64,000 nucleotides of DNA from contig JBCBPW010000011.1 of the NCBI GenBank assembly GCA_039820545.1, forward strand, positions 1-64,000. Direction: 5' to 3'. Shown piece by piece: positions 62,934-64,000 of this stretch (position 1 is the stretch's first letter; the number at the start of each line of letters is the position of its first letter). The DNA comes from JALEFZ01 sp039820545 (GTDB lineage Bacteria; Bacteroidota; Bacteroidia; J057). The notes below the pieces were generated by a model, which ran no database searches, was not told where the DNA came from, and saw only the letters and a program-made list of their open reading frames with translations. The position numbers and the translations under genes are program-made.

Positions 62934-63503
62934 TTAGCTGCAAATCCTATTGACCCAGTTTGCAATCAGTCGGTCCCCTCCTTGTGAAAGAATAGACTCA
63001 GGATGAAACTGGACACCTTCTATGGGGTACTCTTCATGGCGGATTCCCATGATTTCTCCTTGGGGGGTAAAGGCCGTTGGGATTAATGAATGGGGTAGCG
63101 ACTGAGGATCAATGAGTAAGGAGTGGTATCGCATGACCTGAAGGGGATCAGGGAGACCCTCGAAAATGGATCGTTGATCATGAGAAAGTTGATCTGTCTT
63201 GCCATGCATGGGAATCGCTGCATGTATGATCTGAGCACCAAATACTTCTCCGATGATTTGGTGTCCGAGGCAAACACCTAGGATAGGGAGCTTCCCTGAG
63301 AAATGTTGGACTGTGGGGAGGGAGATCCCGCCATCTTGAGGGCGACCAGGACCTGGGGACAATAAAATCCCTTTCAAATCCATCGATTCTATCTCAGAAA
63401 GGCTGATCTGATCATTTCGGAAGATGGAGACAGGTACATGACGTGCCACCAAATCCACTAGATTGTATGTAAAAGAATCGTAATTGTCGATGATGAGTAT
63501 CAA
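62934..63503 (-). CDS. pabA: Glutamine amidotransferase, anthranilate/aminodeoxychorismate synthase component II
   Basis: 189 residues. Class I amidotransferase supplying ammonia to PabB or TrpE. 'MILIIDNYDSFTYNLVDLVA' is the family N-terminus, the nucleophile Cys is in 'ILGVCLGHQIIGE', and 'EGVQFHPESILS' holds the His-Glu pair. PabA and TrpG cannot be told apart here; no trp or pab partner gene lies in the window. The symbol is provisional. Confidence 0.85.
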   Translation of the reverse strand: MILIIDNYDSFTYNLVDLVARHVPVSIFRNDQISLSEIESMDLKGILLSPGPGRPQDGGISLPTVQHFSGKLPILGVCLGHQIIGEVFGAQIIHAAIPMHGKTDQLSHDQRSIFEGLPDPLQVMRYHSLLIDPQSLPHSLIPTAFTPQGEIMGIRHEEYPIEGVQFHPESILSQGGDRLIANWVNRICS

Positions 63504-63590
63504 GGCAATTGCGGGTTACTTTTGAATCCTGTAGGAAAAGCAAATACTTACATGATAAGGCAACATGCACGTAAGATTCCGCTAGATATT

Positions 63591-64000
63591 CTATCGAATA
63601 GGGCTGGGTTTATCTGCGGGTTGGCTTGCCGCTGGGGTATCACTAGCTCCAGGTTCCAGGTTGAACTTTTTGGCTAGATTATATCCTTCCCCTAGTGCAT
63701 CTAGTCCTCCGCTCAGTGTGTAGCCTACAAAACCTTTCACATAAGGATACAGAGCAGAATTACTACGTGTCTGGCCTGAAGGAAGCTCTACAAAACTAAG
63801 GACCACAAATACGACACTCAAGGCAGCTGTAGCCAAGGTCCCTCCAAATACAGCTCCAAGCGCATTGTCCAATTGGAACTTATCACTTTTAAAAATACCA
63901 CTCAGTGTACTCAGGACAGAGGAAACGATGATGAAGATCACTACAAAGGCCGTCACAAAGCTCACGATGTAGGTGATCTGAGGTGTGAAGGGTACATGGA
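63591..64000 (-). CDS. CvpA family membrane protein, N-terminal end cut by window edge
   Basis: Open to the window edge on minus; the first visible residues 'HVPFTPQITYIVSFVTAFVV' come before the GTG at 63965, so the start lies outside. Three hydrophobic segments remain, with 'LDNALGAVFGGTLATAALSV' in the middle, typical of CvpA (colicin V production) proteins. The C-terminus is Pro/Ala-rich ('SDTPAASQPADKPSPIR'). Role in Bacteroidetes is poorly known. Confidence 0.7.
   Translation of the reverse strand, partial: HVPFTPQITYIVSFVTAFVVIFIIVSSVLSTLSGIFKSDKFQLDNALGAVFGGTLATAALSVVFVVLSFVELPSGQTRSNSALYPYVKGFVGYTLSGGLDALGEGYNLAKKFNLEPGASDTPAASQPADKPSPIR

Overview
The window comes from a member of the Bacteroidota, probably Saprospiria-like. 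This rests on gene content rather than a marker gene: a secreted protein ends in a type IX secretion (T9SS) sorting domain; several genes have the Bacteroidetes -7 element TAnnTTTG and no Shine-Dalgarno site; the uppS-bamA-ompH-ompH/DUF6089/nadK/CBS envelope cluster is typical of the phylum; arginine synthesis uses the acyl-ornithine carbamoyltransferase variant; and CHAT-like, TolB-like/TPR membrane proteins are present. No rRNA, prophage, insertion sequence or CRISPR array was seen. One intact tRNA (Ala, GGC) was found.

Layout. 1-2.5 kb: the tail of a MATE exporter, then two tandem 311-residue proteins that look like RecQ C-termini (RQC-HRDC-HTH) without a helicase. 2.6-11 kb: three membrane-anchored CHAT-like proteins with eroded catalytic residues, interleaved with an M1 peptidase and guaB. 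11.4-16.5 kb: a lone PseC-like aminotransferase and two DUF3857/transglutaminase-like secreted proteins. 16.7-21.5 kb: a fatty-acid degradation operon (MarR regulator, FadJ-type enzyme, thiolase) interrupted by a nonsense-mutated four-helix-bundle gene. 21.5-24.7 kb: a small basic ORF with its own terminator, secreted proteins, dispersed repeats, and tRNA-Ala with a duplicated 3' tail. 24.8-28 kb: a K+ channel, ispH and a hypothetical protein.

28.2-36.9 kb: a complete minus-strand arginine operon, in transcription order GNAT acyltransferase, argG, argC, argD, argF', argB, argE, argH. It is preceded by a 19-codon reading frame with seven Arg codons, MTTLFTYPNVRRRRRLRRS, just downstream of a good -7 element. 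I read this as an arginine attenuation leader.

37-52 kb: a membrane histidine kinase, an uncharacterised coiled-coil gene pair, a TPR lipid/secretory-type protein, HMG-CoA lyase, a polysaccharide deacetylase, two tandem CoA-type NUDIX hydrolases, an S37-like peptidase, a DEDD exonuclease, NDH-2 and a PaaE-like flavoprotein-ferredoxin reductase. 51-64 kb: the envelope cluster, an OM barrel, two Skp/OmpH chaperones, BamA, UppS, DUF6089 protein, NadK, an extra Omp85-like protein, a CBS protein, an alpha/beta hydrolase, PabA/TrpG and a CvpA-like fragment running off the window.

A family of five intergenic repeats of about 50 bp (two on minus, three on plus) is scattered from 21 to 39 kb. The most notable items are the Arg leader, the degenerate CHAT trio, the helicase-less RecQ-tail pair and this repeat family. 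Starts were chosen by eye from family N-termini, signal peptides and promoter positions. Functional calls come from recognised motifs, not from database searches.
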